From Ramazzottius varieornatus (Eukaryota > Tardigrada > Eutardigrada > Parachela > Ramazzottiidae): DNA of 64,000 bases. The DNA lies in NCBI GenBank assembly GCA_001949185.1, contig BDGG01000001.1, positions 159,739 through 223,738 of the forward strand. Reading direction: 5' to 3'. The translations under genes were made by a program, and so were the position numbers. Position 1 is the first letter of the stretch; every line of letters starts with the position of its first letter. The notes under the pieces were generated by a model. That model made no database searches. It was not told the DNA's origin and saw only the letters and a list, made by a program, of their open reading frames with translations. Positions 24,760-42,556 of the stretch are shown here, in pieces.

Positions 24760-25539
24760 ATGAACAAGTTAAGACATGCTTCCCATGTTATTACAATCTT
24801 ATTTATGATAAACTGGGTACGATCAGAGATGCCCCCTGTCTTTTCTGGGGAAAAACTTCACGGTGTCCTCAACACCACAGCCAACACCTCCGATGCCCGT
24901 TCCCACGAGTTCAGCCCATGGTCACCTTGCACGGCTACCTGTGCGCCATCCTACCGGGTCCGTAGGCTTCTCGACTGTCCTCCTGGTCCCGACGAGCGTT
25001 GCTCCGAAGTTATGCCATGTAACACCACCCTCCCCGAGTGCGGAAGTGACAGCTACCCGGGCATCGATGTCTATCTCAAGGTAGGCGACACTGAGAACTT
25101 CACCTGCCCCGCTCATCCACGCGAACCGGCTCTCCGCCCCGTCTGGTACCACTGGTCGAACGACGCATGGGCGCAGTTCTACTCATCCGAAGATCAGCGC
25201 ATCCTCATTCGAGACCATACCCACTTGCTGGAGCTGCGAAGTGCCACTGAGACAGACCAAGGCTCGTATAAATGTGTACTGAGGTATCCGGATGGGAAAG
25301 TGAAGGCGGCGTATTATTACCATATCAAAGTCTCTCGGCATTTTACGCTGTTGTTTGAGATATTAATGGGCGTGGCAGCGGTTGTTCTGTTAGCCTTGAT
25401 TGCATTGATTGTGTACAGTTACTGTTTGCCAAATTCGAAAGGTACCCTACCGTGTTTTACGAAAAAGGAACCAGCGAAGACACCGTCTGAAACTAATTAT
25501 ACTTTACTGAGCGAAAACCCGGAAACCGTGATAAAATGA
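24760..25539 (+). CDS. Single-pass membrane protein with TSP1-like and Ig-like domains
   Basis: Uninterrupted 259-residue frame from the ATG at 24760; the frame opens upstream, but this ATG places a signal peptide (ITILFMINW) at the start. Next comes a thrombospondin type 1-like module (FSPWSPCTATCAPSYRVR, then paired Cys), then an Ig V-type fold with the first Cys in ENFTCPAH, the core Trp in PVWYHW, and the DQGSYKC motif of the F strand. A transmembrane helix (VAAVVLLALIALIVYSY) and a ~40-residue cytoplasmic tail follow. The Ig part resembles FAM187-type proteins; I am not sure of orthology. It is a single-exon gene among intron-rich ones. A surface receptor or adhesion role is inferred from the domains. 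Confidence 0.8.
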   Translation: MNKLRHASHVITILFMINWVRSEMPPVFSGEKLHGVLNTTANTSDARSHEFSPWSPCTATCAPSYRVRRLLDCPPGPDERCSEVMPCNTTLPECGSDSYPGIDVYLKVGDTENFTCPAHPREPALRPVWYHWSNDAWAQFYSSEDQRILIRDHTHLLELRSATETDQGSYKCVLRYPDGKVKAAYYYHIKVSRHFTLLFEILMGVAAVVLLALIALIVYSYCLPNSKGTLPCFTKKEPAKTPSETNYTLLSENPETVIK

Positions 25540-25714
25540 CTGACAATCAACAATCAATGTGTACCACTAACAACAACAAACTCGAGAACGGAGTATAACA
25601 CAAGAAAAACATAACGAGAACTAGTAGAACAAAAATCAACATAAAAACAGGTAGTATACCAAAACAAACAGAAATCCAACACGCACACAACGATAACAGC
25701 TTCCAAGAAGAACA

Positions 25715-25720
25715 AATAAA
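25715..25720 (+). terminator. Poly(A) signal candidate
   Basis: AATAAA about 175 nt after the stop of the TSP1/Ig protein gene and just before the convergent ENKUR stop codon. Consistent with 3' end formation for the plus-strand gene. Confidence 0.45.
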
Positions 25721-25744
25721 AGATAAAAATGAAAGAACGCATTT

Positions 25745-26969
25745 TCATGGTCCGTATAAGTCTTGTGGTTCGAGTACGATAACAATTTTCTGCAAGCTCT
25801 CCACAGTAAAAATGGTCTTCTCCAGCTCATTCAACGTCTTCTCCAAAGCAGTCTTCCGTTTGATCTTGGTCTGGTTGTCCAACACGACGGATAGAGCTTG
25901 GAATTCGTGCATGGCTTCGTCAAAGTTGTACTTTAGTTTCCGAAGAATGTCGGCGCGTTCTTCTTCCGTCAACCACCGGTACTTGGACTGATGCGCCAGT
26001 AACTCGGCTCCACGAGCTGCGGACAGTTGGGCTCTGTGCCGGTCGATGGCCGATTTTTCATATCTCTTGATATACTTCGGGACAATACCAAAACTCTACA
26101 AGAAAGAATATTTTTACCATAAATCGATTGAGTAAGATCGGAAAGGATTTCGACCAGATTGCTGTTACCAGTGGCGCATGCATTCAGCCGACAGCGCAGA
26201 AAGGGTGCGCCTCTCGAGATATCAAATAAACTCGACAAGATCGGATTCTGAGTGGCGCACGCTCTCAGCTAATCCTAAACAGAGCGTGCGTCATTTGGCA
26301 AAACGATCTGGAGAAATCATTTCCAAGCACCCAGATATTCACTCGGACTCTTCTCACTTTCTTCAGTACGAATTCATTCGCCAATCCGGATTTGGCGTCG
26401 AGTATGACTGTATCGCCATGTCGGGTGTCCACAAATTTGGGTATTGGCTCCTTGGTTTGGATGCTCAGGACCTTCATCTTGGTTTTGGCTACCATGTCCC
26501 GACTGAGGGGAAGTCTATAGGTCGGTTTCCAGTCAGGTTTCTTCGGAATCGATTCCCGAAGCTCCACACAAGGATCGAAAGGCTTCGCTGCAAATGTGTA
26601 GTTATCAAGACATGGGTGGTTAAGGAACTACCAAAAAATTACCTGGCGGAGGACACGGCTCTACTCGGGGACGTTTATGCAGAAACTCGGTGGGTCCCGC
26701 CAGCGGTGTATGCGCATAACCGAACGTCCTCCGAGGTCTTTTTGCGTCGCGCAGTTCTTTCTTCACAGCGTCGGAAAACTGGCAAACATGTCTGTGAATG
26801 TGGAAAAATGATGTCACTGTTTCTAATATCGCTAGATAATCGTCGCAGATGTTCACCTTGGCGGTCGAATAACCTCCGACTGGATCGCCGGGCGTAAGTT
26901 GTAGACGGATTCGGTAAAGAATTCTCCGTAATTTTTGACAGGGGGTTTCGGACCATACGATGTGAACAT
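25745..26969 (-). CDS. ENKUR: Enkurin
   Basis: Four exons join in phase: 26969-26857, 26791-26643, 26587-26358 and 26095-25745; 280 residues against ~256 in vertebrates. Order matches enkurin: ESVYNLRPA near the start, SDAVKKELRDAKR, the Pro-rich PCPPPAKPFDP, PKFVDTRHGD, KSFGIVPKYIKR, and the C-terminal enkurin domain TEEERADILRKLK followed by EFQALSVVLD. Enkurin is a microtubule inner protein of axonemal doublets and an adaptor binding calmodulin and TRPC channels in sperm. The conserved C-terminal block makes the identification firm. Intron 3 (26096-26357) holds two dispersed hairpins. The gene is convergent with the TSP1/Ig gene. Confidence 0.93.
26150..26312. repeat. Dispersed hairpin element, copy 5
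   Basis: AGTGGCGCATGCATTCAGC (26170) pairs with a degenerate GGTGCGCCTC; then CTCGACAAGATCGG and a second hairpin GAGTGGCGCACGCTCTCAGC / GCGTGCGTCATTTGG. Both in ENKUR intron 3. Confidence 0.75.
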
Positions 26970-26999
26970 TGTTGACGTAACTTTTGGAATGAGACAATC

Positions 27000-27900
27000 T
27001 TCGCCTGTGGAAACTAATTATAAGTTGGCAAAATCGAGTAAGCTGTTTTTCGTACGAAGAGACGTTTTTAGAATTTTCGACAGTCTTAACTGGATGGAGT
27101 AACTAAGCAGCATCCAAGTCCCAGTAAGCAGGGTTCGTCCCAGCTCGTCCAGCTGTCAAATAAGCTTTAGTGTTTATAGAATGACGATTTTATCGTAATT
27201 ACCTGTAACAGCCTGTAACATAATTACCTGTAAAACAGTCTGGATATTGTCGACAGTACTGACTGCGGATCATCGGGATGGTACTGAGAGTCCCTAGCGC
27301 CCTCTAAACGCATTGTAGGTAATCTGGGTCAGACTGATGTAAGCCGCCAATTCGACCACAAAACCCACACCGTCTATAGAGGGCGATATAGACGCCGAGG
27401 CACCTGCACCCCTTGGTCTTCAACAACCGACACTGATGGTCGATAATAGTTGATATGGCTAGCTAAGTGCTCAGAAACAGAAGCAGAGTTTGGTCTGCTG
27501 GGAAAAAAACTCAAGAATCCGTCGTGGTAACCCTCTTGATTAGCATAGGAAATGACTGTGTTACTTAGAAAGTGGTTAAGAAGCTAATACATATTATTCA
27601 GTTCTTTATGGCTGCACAGTTAACGTTAGTCCCAGAATGGCAGCCAGAGTTATCTGATGAGAGTTAGTCGAATTTTCTTACATGGCGTACAGCAAAGTGT
27701 TTCGGATGCTTGACTGAACTTACCTACCATAAGTGTGATTAGTTCCTAGTCGTAGAAGCTGAGTTCCGTAGATTCTGCTAGATTATATGTGCCGTTCGAT
27801 TGATGGTATGCCAGATAATTGTTGGTAATTAGATGATTACTGTACAGCATCATTATATGGGCTTCGGCGGCCCATTTCCGTAAAGATCTTTTTTGGTCCC
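27000..27900. other. Intergenic, no gene seen
   Basis: No protein-like frame. Near 27297-27391 the sequence AGCGCCCTCTAAACG recurs roughly inverted as CGTCTATAGAGGGCG, a possible small MITE with CGCCCTCTA ends. Confidence 0.4.
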
Positions 27901-27929
27901 GAACCACCATTTTCTGACATCAAGTTGTT

Positions 27930-28400
27930 GGGAGTATCCAGGGAGATCGCGTGGTGAGGTCGCCACGCTTCGCCACGAGTAGAAGTCTCACAAGACTGTT
28001 CGCCCTTTTGAGAATGCTTTTCCGAAAATTCTGGGGTGGTTATCAGCTGAGATAAGCCCCACATGAGGGTTTTGTTTCAGAACAGGTGGAGGCGGAGTTT
28101 TTATTCTGCATGACGTCATGATGTTAGAGCTCTTTCCCTCAAAAGTTGGAACCGTTTCACGTTCTTGGGACGTAGCCATCTGACGATTGGTCAGACAGTC
28201 AAATGAACTCCGGCATCGTGTTCCTCGATGTTTGCTGCACTACAGCGCATCAGTGGTCGGCTGCTGCGTAATCGGAAGAGTTTTGAGATCACGTTTTCTT
28301 GTGATTTACTGTATAATCGTGATTTTAGCTGAGATCCGTTCCTGATTAAACGATATCTTGAGAACCGCGCGTTCAATAGCCGCTTGTTACTCAAAGATAG
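27930..28400 (-). mobile_element. LINE-like repeat copy B
   Basis: Matches copy A at 3455-3600: CTTCGCCACG plus AGTAGAAG, then GGTCAGACAGTCAAATG, then a segment parallel to copy A's coding tail. The minus-strand frame 28394-28191 is a remnant with no intact domain. It is a diverged, truncated copy of the same element. Confidence 0.55.
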
Positions 28401-28823
28401 AAAAGTGAGAATGAGATCGATAAGATCGCGGATCGACTACACAGGCAAGAAAATAAAAGCTAGTAAAACCGGAACAAACCCATCCAGTCTGACAGCCGAG
28501 CTGCCGGAAAAGCCACCAAAAACCACTGTTCTAAAATAACAGGATGAAAAATTGCCAGGGAAAGCGCTAAACAGGCCAAAGAAGAACATGGAAGAAATTA
28601 TCCACCATGTTTCTTCTGTACGTATTTGAACAGTCGTGTTTTATCACAAGGAGAGTCAAGATCAAACAACCATCAAGAAGAGCAAGGGAAACGCCAGTTT
28701 ATTCTAAAATTAAAACTATTCTTTGAGCCGGTTGAAGGAAAGGATCACTGATCAGGAGAGCAAAGGGTACTGGTCTCATCACAGAGTTCGGACTTGAGCA
28801 ACAGAAAAGCGCTATCATCGTCT

Positions 28824-29718
28824 TCAACAAACTGGCCAGCCGTTCAAGTCCACGTTCTCCATCAGGGAAATCACAAACGTGAAGTTGTACTTGACTTCCT
28901 CCTTCCACTCACGGTAGTTCCAGTAACGGTAGTTCCCCTTCGAATAATTTTCCGCCATAAAAATACCCGAAATGTTTCCTCAAATATTCTTCTTACACGC
29001 TCGAATTCTGTATTGCTAATGCTAGCTTCTCCGATACGCTGAAACCAGATGCGATATACTTTGTGGAACTTCCAGTTTCGCTTCTTGAGGGTCCTCGCAG
29101 CCATGATCTGAGCCAAACTTCCCTGAAACCGCAGACAAAAAGTTCGTAAACTGTTTTGGAGCTCGACTTCCAGTGTCACAGACTGAAAGCATACGCCACT
29201 TGGAAGATGCGATTATGCTGAACTCGTCTGTTTTTCCAAGTGGCGCATGCCCTCGATGTTACTGTCTGCAAGCGTGCGCCACTTCAAAAACACTCATGTC
29301 GAGTTTGTTTGCCTACTTGAAGATTATTTCGCACAAAATGTGGCCGCCGAAACAGCCGACGAGAGCTGGACCAGATAAATGAGAAATAAACAAGGTAAAA
29401 TCACCTCTTGGAAGTAAAAATCGAAGAAGAGGAGCTCTTCGGTCAGTCCACTGTAGAATTTCGCGATGTCCGGCAAGAGAAAATGAGGCGGCGACTTGGG
29501 CCATTCGGCAGGAGTTTCGTACTGCAATCGAGGAAGTTGGCTACTGCAACAACAAGCAACATCAATATTCAATCTTCCTGATCTGCCTCAATTTTTACTT
29601 ACAATTTCAAGCGCTCGGAATCCGCAGGTTTTGGTGGAGTAGCGAAGGCAGACTCCAGACATTTTGCCATTTGCATCAGCTCCTTTTCCTCATAGTATTT
29701 GCTTTCCCTGGAGAACAT
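28824..29718 (-). CDS. Short NOT-box protein, CNOT3 C-terminal type
   Basis: Four exons join in phase: 29718-29603, 29543-29405, 29122-28997 and 28937-28824; 164 residues. It covers only the C-terminal part of CNOT3: TPPKPADSERLK, then DIAKFYSGLTEELLFFDFYF, MAARTLKKRNWKFHK and WFQRIGEASI, ending with YRYWNYREWKEEVKYNFTF. These correspond in order to the vertebrate CNOT3 NOT box (SDSERI, FYQRLSTETLFFIFYY, AAKALKKQSWRFH, WFQRHEEP, YIYFDYEKW). The NOT box joins CNOT2 and CNOT3 to the CCR4-NOT scaffold for mRNA deadenylation. The ~230-residue N-terminal coiled coil of CNOT3 is absent: upstream, a bidirectional spacer leads straight to NACA. Either a stand-alone NOT-box paralogue or a 5'-truncated copy. 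The ATG at 29718 follows a possible acceptor, so a further upstream exon cannot be excluded. Confidence 0.75.
29162..29315. repeat. Dispersed hairpin element, copy 6
   Basis: CCAAGTGGCGCATGCCCTCG (29236) pairs with AGCGTGCGCCACTT (29271); a solo arm ATACGCCACTTGG sits at 29191, and the right flank reads GTCGAGTTTGTTTGCC. In intron 2 of the NOT-box gene. Confidence 0.8.
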
Positions 29719-30343
29719 CCTTTGGAGGCTAACAGAAAGGACACAGACAGGACGAACGCAGTCACAAACACTAAGGCTACATCCACAATCCTGAGGAAAG
29801 GAAGGTGTAGAAAGGAAAAAGAAGAGGAGAGGAAAAGAGCCGAGCAGATACGACGTTAACAGAATCTTGTTTTCTGTTGACGATTTTATTTTCAGCAAGA
29901 AAACCTTCTCCGACCCGGGAGTCTGAAGTTAAATGAAGCCTATTGCGCGCAATCACTTGCTAACCCGCTAAATTTCCTGAGTGAATTTGCAATGACGCAA
30001 AACATTGGCGGACGACACCATGTACACCCGTCTCCCAATGCCCGTTAGTTTTCAAGGGGAGGTTTGGGAGGTCAGACCATGGGCATACTGATGACGTCAC
30101 TAGCTCCTGCAAAGGCTACGGCGCTTCGTGATGCAATGGGTTGGAATTCCGGACCCTCGAGCAATATGTTATGTTGCGCCATCAGCTGTTTGAACTGTGA
30201 CGTCACACTCAACAGGAAACCTGCTGCGAAAAGGCAGTTCTTACAGCTTTGCCGGTGTGATCATTCATCTCTCTTGCATAACCTCTTCACAAGTCCCGTA
30301 TCCTCCGTGTTTTCTAGGTGAGAGGACAGGTGTGACGCTCAGG
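29719..30343. promoter_or_regulatory. Bidirectional upstream region, NOT-box gene and NACA
   Basis: About 625 bp separates the two divergent start codons. It contains a likely acceptor TTTTCTAG ending at 30317, 27 bp before the NACA ATG, suggesting a 5' untranslated exon of NACA further left. No TATA box was seen. Shared promoter is an inference from the arrangement. Confidence 0.4.
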
Positions 30344-31394
30344 ATGAAGCAGGGTAAGGCCAGGAAGACTGTGACGCGTCCCGGAGCGACTGACAAGCCG
30401 AAAGATGCCCCGAGCCCGACCAAGGAAGCTTCGGACGACGATATGCCCACGCTGGAGAAAGGCGACGCTGTCCAGCAGAAGGACCACTCCGACGACGACG
30501 ATGTGCCTGAACTGGAAGATAACTTCACGGCGCCGAATGCGGCTAGCAAGCCAAGTAACGATGCATCCCCAGACAAGGCTGGCGAGAGTGGACATGGCAA
30601 GCAGAGCAAAAACGAAAAGAAGGCTCGCGCTCTGCTGCTCAAGGTATCTGTCCAAGCTCTCGTGTCCCTTCGGGACTTGGTCCAACTTCGGTTTTTCTGT
30701 TTCAGCTTGGACTGAAACCCGTTCCAGGCATCACAAGAGCTGCCATCAAGAAAACAAACTTGACTTTCGTGATCAACAACCCAGATGTGAGTTTAACGCT
30801 GTTGATCCCATTGATCGTTGATTGGATGATATGTCGGTGCTGCAGTTGATTGTTACAATAAGGTTTGATAGATCAGATTTTCAATTGGGGTTTGTTTTGA
30901 ACTTCCGGTTCTGTTTAGCTTCTGTTTATGGATGGGCTGACGGAATTTAACACTCTGTTTTGTCTTCTAGGTGTACAAGCACCCTTACTCCGACCACTAC
31001 ATTGTCTTTGGAGAGGCCAAAGTGGAAGAAACGGACCACAACGAAGCCTTGTCGCACTTGAAGGCGATGGAGCGCATCCGACAGTTGAACTTGTCCGATC
31101 CCGAAGCTAGCGAATCCGGAGGAATATCCGGTGGTGGCGACCTGGGTCTAGCCAAGAGCAAGATTGAGGAAGAACCTGAGGAGGAAGAAGGCGAGGTGGA
31201 TGAAACTGGAGTGGATTCCGCCGATGTCAACCTGGTCATGGCACAATCCGGTGCAACCCGTCGTCAAGCTGTTAACGCGCTGAAAAAGCACAGTGGTGAC
31301 GTCGTCAACGGTGAGAATTGCCCTTTACGCTTTCCTGAAACTAGACTCCATTATCGTTTCTTTGTTTACAGCTATCATGGAGATGACTTCTTGA
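30344..31394 (+). CDS. NACA: Nascent polypeptide-associated complex subunit alpha
   Basis: Four exons join in phase: 30344-30643, 30706-30786, 30971-31310 and 31372-31394; 247 residues. An acidic N-terminal region (SDDDDVPELEDN) precedes the NAC domain: KNEKKARALLLKLGLKPV, VPGITRAAIKKTNLTFVI, and HPYSDHYIVFGEAKVE. After an acidic linker (EEEPEEEEGEVDE) comes the UBA: LVMAQSGATRRQAVNALKK, ending AIMEMTS. With NAC beta it binds ribosomes at the tunnel exit, shields nascent chains and prevents mis-targeting to the ER. All family landmarks are present and the gene looks intact. A second copy of its last UBA exons lies 2.2 kb downstream at the end of the broken p62-like gene, with the intron in the same place and phase. 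Confidence 0.96.
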
Positions 31395-31849
31395 TGCTGC
31401 CTGCCACACAGAAATTCACGACATGTTGAATGAGAAACATCAAAATAACGTTTCCTGTTTCGAACTTGACTGTTCCAAAATATTTTAGTCTTTTCGCCTC
31501 TTCTATGAGCTTCTAATTTGCTAATGTGGCTTATTCCGATTTATTCGTGTTCAAAAGGTATGAAGATCTGTCGGATTCTGTCCGATCGGGAAACCGTAAC
31601 GCTGTTTTGGAATTGGTAGCAAATATACACGTGCGTAAAAGATTGACAAAGAGTCTCGGCTGCGCTCAAACTATCTGGTCGAAACGTGGCAGGTCTAGGC
31701 TTTTTTTTAACTTATCAAGTTTGAGCTTACCTTTCTCCGCTGGACGCACCGATTTAGACAACTACTTTCGATGATATGGTTGAAGTTGGGTTCCTGAGAG
31801 GCTGAGACACTGGCCAGCGAAGGTTTAAAAGGCTACTGCATTATCGCTC

Positions 31850-31905
31850 TTCCAAGTGACGCATGCCTGCAGCCAGTCACACCGGACACGTGCGCCACTT
31901 TTACA
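31850..31905. repeat. Dispersed hairpin element, copy 7
   Basis: CCAAGTGACGCATGCCTGCAGC (31852) pairs with ACGTGCGCCACTT (31888-31900). Between NACA and the p62-like gene. Confidence 0.75.
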
Positions 31906-32294
31906 AAGCATGCTCTTCGAATGTATTTACCGACCAGTCAACTGTCCGAATTCGCACCTCGGCCAATACGGGCTAGTGGTACTGCCCCGTGATTCCGGCC
32001 GGAAGTCCGCCCCTTCGCACAATCTCGATCCTGTTCCTTTGATCCTTTTCTCGTTCAAATTCTGGCATCCAGCACCCAACCAAAACAATGGAAGAAGGAT
32101 GGTAAGTGGATACCGTAAAGAAGACACCCGATGACTGCAAGGCTGCCATGCAGTCGTCCAAGATATTCTTCGACGATCGGGAAGACGAAGTGCGCCGCTT
32201 CTCAGTGGAACGCGATGGAGGCCAGATGTACCGAGTTCCCTGTGAGAAGATCGAAACGGTTATTGGCGGAAAGCACCGCATCTCCTCGAAAGGT

Positions 32295-32322
32295 ACTTCG
32301 ATGGACTAAAGTCCATCGAAGT
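32295..32322. repeat. Perfect hairpin at a 5' splice site
   Basis: ACTTCGATGGAC, loop TAAA, GTCCATCGAAGT: a 12-bp perfect stem starting two bases inside the first intron of the p62-like gene. Confidence 0.85.
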
Positions 32323-33179
32323 AAATGAGAACGAGACCGAGTATGATTGGTCTTCGTTTGCAGATCATGACGACGACAACAATCTTTGTGCCTCCGAAGA
32401 AGAGCTCGTTGAATGCCTCAATGAAACCGCCTCAATGAAACAGAACGGCTCGAAAGCCTACTGTGAACCCCGTCATCAGCTTGTTTGTTAAAATTACAGG
32501 AAAAGAGCATCCTCGCGGAGAACACAAGTTCGAAAGTAAGTTAGAGTGATTTTGCGGCCATTTTACATGGAGTTTTCAGTTGATCGTTGATTCGTGATAG
32601 AGTACATTTGCGACCGATGTGAGAAGGAGGGCATCGTCGGTACATGTTACAAGGTACGTACTGTAGGACTTGGGTAGAATTCCTGTTCAGCTGTCGTCTT
32701 GCTGCAACCCCTTGAGTACCGTGTTTTTCGCTCTATTGTATGATTTGCGAGGATGTCGACCTGTGCCCATCATGCGAGGCTCAGGGCAAACACTGTCAGC
32801 ATACCATGTTGGCTGTTCGAGAAGATCGAGACTGGCGTCTGAGTTGATGCTGATCTGGTCTCCGTTTTCCTGGAACTGTAATGATTACATTTTCGGAATG
32901 CTTCTGTGGCTATGTGTATGCTTTTTTGTGCAGGAAATTGCGGCTAAAATCAAGCCGAAACTCACACATTGGGAAACGCTCGAACGAACTTCGACACCAG
33001 CTCGGAAAACCTTCGCTAGCGCTGCAAAGAAAACTGCCGCTTCTTCCGTTCGCGAGCCGAACACTGATGAAAGCTTTAGCGGGTATCGTCTGCCGAAGCG
33101 ATCCTATAAAGAAACTACTCACTCGGTAAGATGTAAATAATTAGGAAGAAACTGGAGGATAATTTTTGAAACCTAGACA

Positions 33180-33378
33180 AATAAGCTCGACAAGAGGGTG
33201 GCGCAACTTACTTTCGAAGTGGCGCACGCTCTCGCGTATCATACCGGAAACGTGCGTCACCTGGGAAAACAGCCTCGACAAGATGGTTCTTTCTTGTGGC
33301 GCACGCCTTCGGTGAGTATCAGTGAAAATGTCCGCCACAGCGCCACTTGAGGAAGTCAAACAAGCTCGACACTGTTTT
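33180..33378. repeat. Dispersed hairpin element, copy 8 (two hairpins)
   Basis: GAAGTGGCGCACGCTCTCGC pairs with ACGTGCGTCACCTGGG; then CTCGACAAGATGG and a second hairpin TTGTGGCGCACGCC ... GCGCCACTTGAGG followed by AAACAAGCTCGAC. In an intron of the p62-like gene. Confidence 0.8.
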
Positions 33379-33831
33379 ATCTGCCGAGCTGCCACTCTGG
33401 GGTATTGTTCATCAGCTACGATGTTCGTTACCCGCATGCATAAACTGCTTTTCATTTGGTAGGAAGATGACGTCTCGTCGACAGATTGCGAGGAAGCGCC
33501 AGCGTCGGCTGAGTCTTTCGTCCGAGTCCGAAGATAGTGGCACCATCGCTAGTAGAAAGTCGTCTCTACGCTGTTACAGTAAAGTGGCTAGAGCCAGCAT
33601 CAGTATAAGCTGCAGTCCGAGGAGACCGACGTTCAGTTAGTGATGGAAGCAACTGGCACTACGCGTCGCCAAGCGGAAGTAGAACTGAACAAGTACAGTG
33701 GCGACACCGTCAAAGGTATGATCGTTCCGTCTTTTAAGCTTGTAAGCGTTCTGCCTTTTCGCCGTTTGCTTACAGCTATCAAACACTTGACCTCGTGGCG
33801 AAGTGCCATGAACAGAAGCCTCAACGACTGA

Positions 33832-34799
33832 AGGTGGGAAAGGATGGGACGCAGAAGAAGAATTATCCCTTTAGTGCAGTATTATTTAGTTTCCCAGTTT
33901 CGGTTAGACGGTAGTTCCTCTTAATGACTTATGATCTGATTTTTGCTCCAAAGCTGGCGAGTGCCTTTAACATGCTTGTTTCCTTTTAGCTACGACGAAA
34001 TGAACAGTTCCTGGTTAACTTCTGGGAAAGCCCGTCCTGGACGGTGATACGATAATTGCCGTAAAATACAGAACTGGAAGTTCTTCCTACTGCGTATTAT
34101 TGTTCTGCACCAGCTGGGGTAAGTTTGGCAGACGCCGTTCTTTGCTGTGACAGACTGTGCCGTTGTTTTAGCAACATTGCAAAGTGGTGGTACTTTTTGG
34201 GAAACTGCTAGCTATGTAATTATTAGTTACAGCCGTGGTCTCGGTTTTTCATCACGGTATAGTTTGGCCTGAAGGTTGGCCCTGAGCGGAACTACTCTTT
34301 GTACACGGCAGTTTAACTCCACTGGCTAACTTACACAGACTCTGCTCCAGTTGCTTCAGTTGTTTTTGATGACATGAAACGCTCTGAACGAGCTGTAGTG
34401 AAAGGCTGGAATTTTGCCTGAAGCAAAGTTCCGAACCTGAAGCTCACCGTAAAACAATCAAACCAAGAACAGCTTCATAATTATACGGTAATACGAGCAA
34501 CTTAGGCGGCACAGCGCACACGACATGATATAGCGGATGCCGAACTCTGGTCGCTGTAAACAGTTTTCACTCGTTCATCCCAGTTGCTGTTGATCTGGGA
34601 AATTTCTTCCCGTCAACCATCCATACGTCGGGGACCGAAGCATGCGAGGCGTTGCATAGCGGATGACTTGATATCTCCGATTTTGATGATGACAACCGTC
34701 ACGCTCATCTGATCCACACTAAGTTTGTTTAGAAGTTGGGTATACGTATGCGGTTTAAAGTTTTCGATTTCTGCTTGCGCGCTGCAACCAAAGGCAACG
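33832..34799. other. Intergenic, no gene seen
   Basis: About 970 bp between the p62-like gene and the transporter. Only short domainless frames. No repeat arm of the hairpin family. Confidence 0.5.
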
Positions 34800-42051
<7,252 letters not shown>

Positions 42052-42556
42052 CTTTTACCTTTAGTCAAGGTCTTCTCAGTGGAACTTCGAAGTCTTGAAA
42101 TGGAATATTTATACGCTGGGTGCATTGTGCTTTTCTTCCCCCCGATGCATCTAGCGGTCTTTACAGCCGTCACATCTACTGATAAACAGCGAGGATATTG
42201 CGCAGATGAAGCGCCGGCTGAACTACTGTAGTAAACGCTTCGACCCTAGCCAGCAGCACCTTTATCGTCTCATTCAAACTTACAGCTCCGGCGTAAGCGA
42301 AAAAGCCTGGTCTTTAATTTTCGTCGTGCGTATGCAAGAATCTGTATCCGAACAGCTAAGCTGCATTCAGACAACCGGAGATTTTTCAGTCTGACTTTCT
42401 GTCGAGGCGTGGTCAGGCACCTAGTCCTTTCCCCAACATTAAGCACGATTCAGGACAACAGGAGACAAAGGAAAATAGATACAACCAATGTAGCGTTACC
42501 GAAATTGTCCCAGTCTATGGTGAGCAAACGGTAGTCCATGGTTTGTTCCCATTTAA

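Larger units (their letters stand above)
32148..33831 (+). pseudogene. p62/SQSTM1-like PB1-ZZ gene ending in a NACA-type UBA, disrupted
   Basis: Segments read in p62 order. A PB1 start (SKIFFDDREDEVRRFSV, 32148-32292) is followed by the acidic OPCA motif (DHDDDNNLCASEE then ELVECLN, from 32363), then a ZZ zinc finger (YICDRCEKEGIVGTCYK up to 32652, CMICEDVDLCPSCEAQGKH from about 32739). Next come a basic linker exon (32938-33126) and a final UBA (LVMEATGTTRRQAEVELNK / AIKHLTS, to 33831). p62 links ubiquitinated cargo to autophagy. Two defects: a one-base frame change at 32399-32401 inside OPCA, and no AG acceptor before CMICED. The UBA is not p62-type. It matches NACA's, including the intron position and phase. 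Likely a pseudogene; sequence error at both sites, or two abutting remnants, are alternatives. Confidence 0.6.

Noticed and set aside
30265..30685. Two ~125-residue minus-strand frames over NACA
   Set aside because: Antisense shadows of the acidic NACA first exon.
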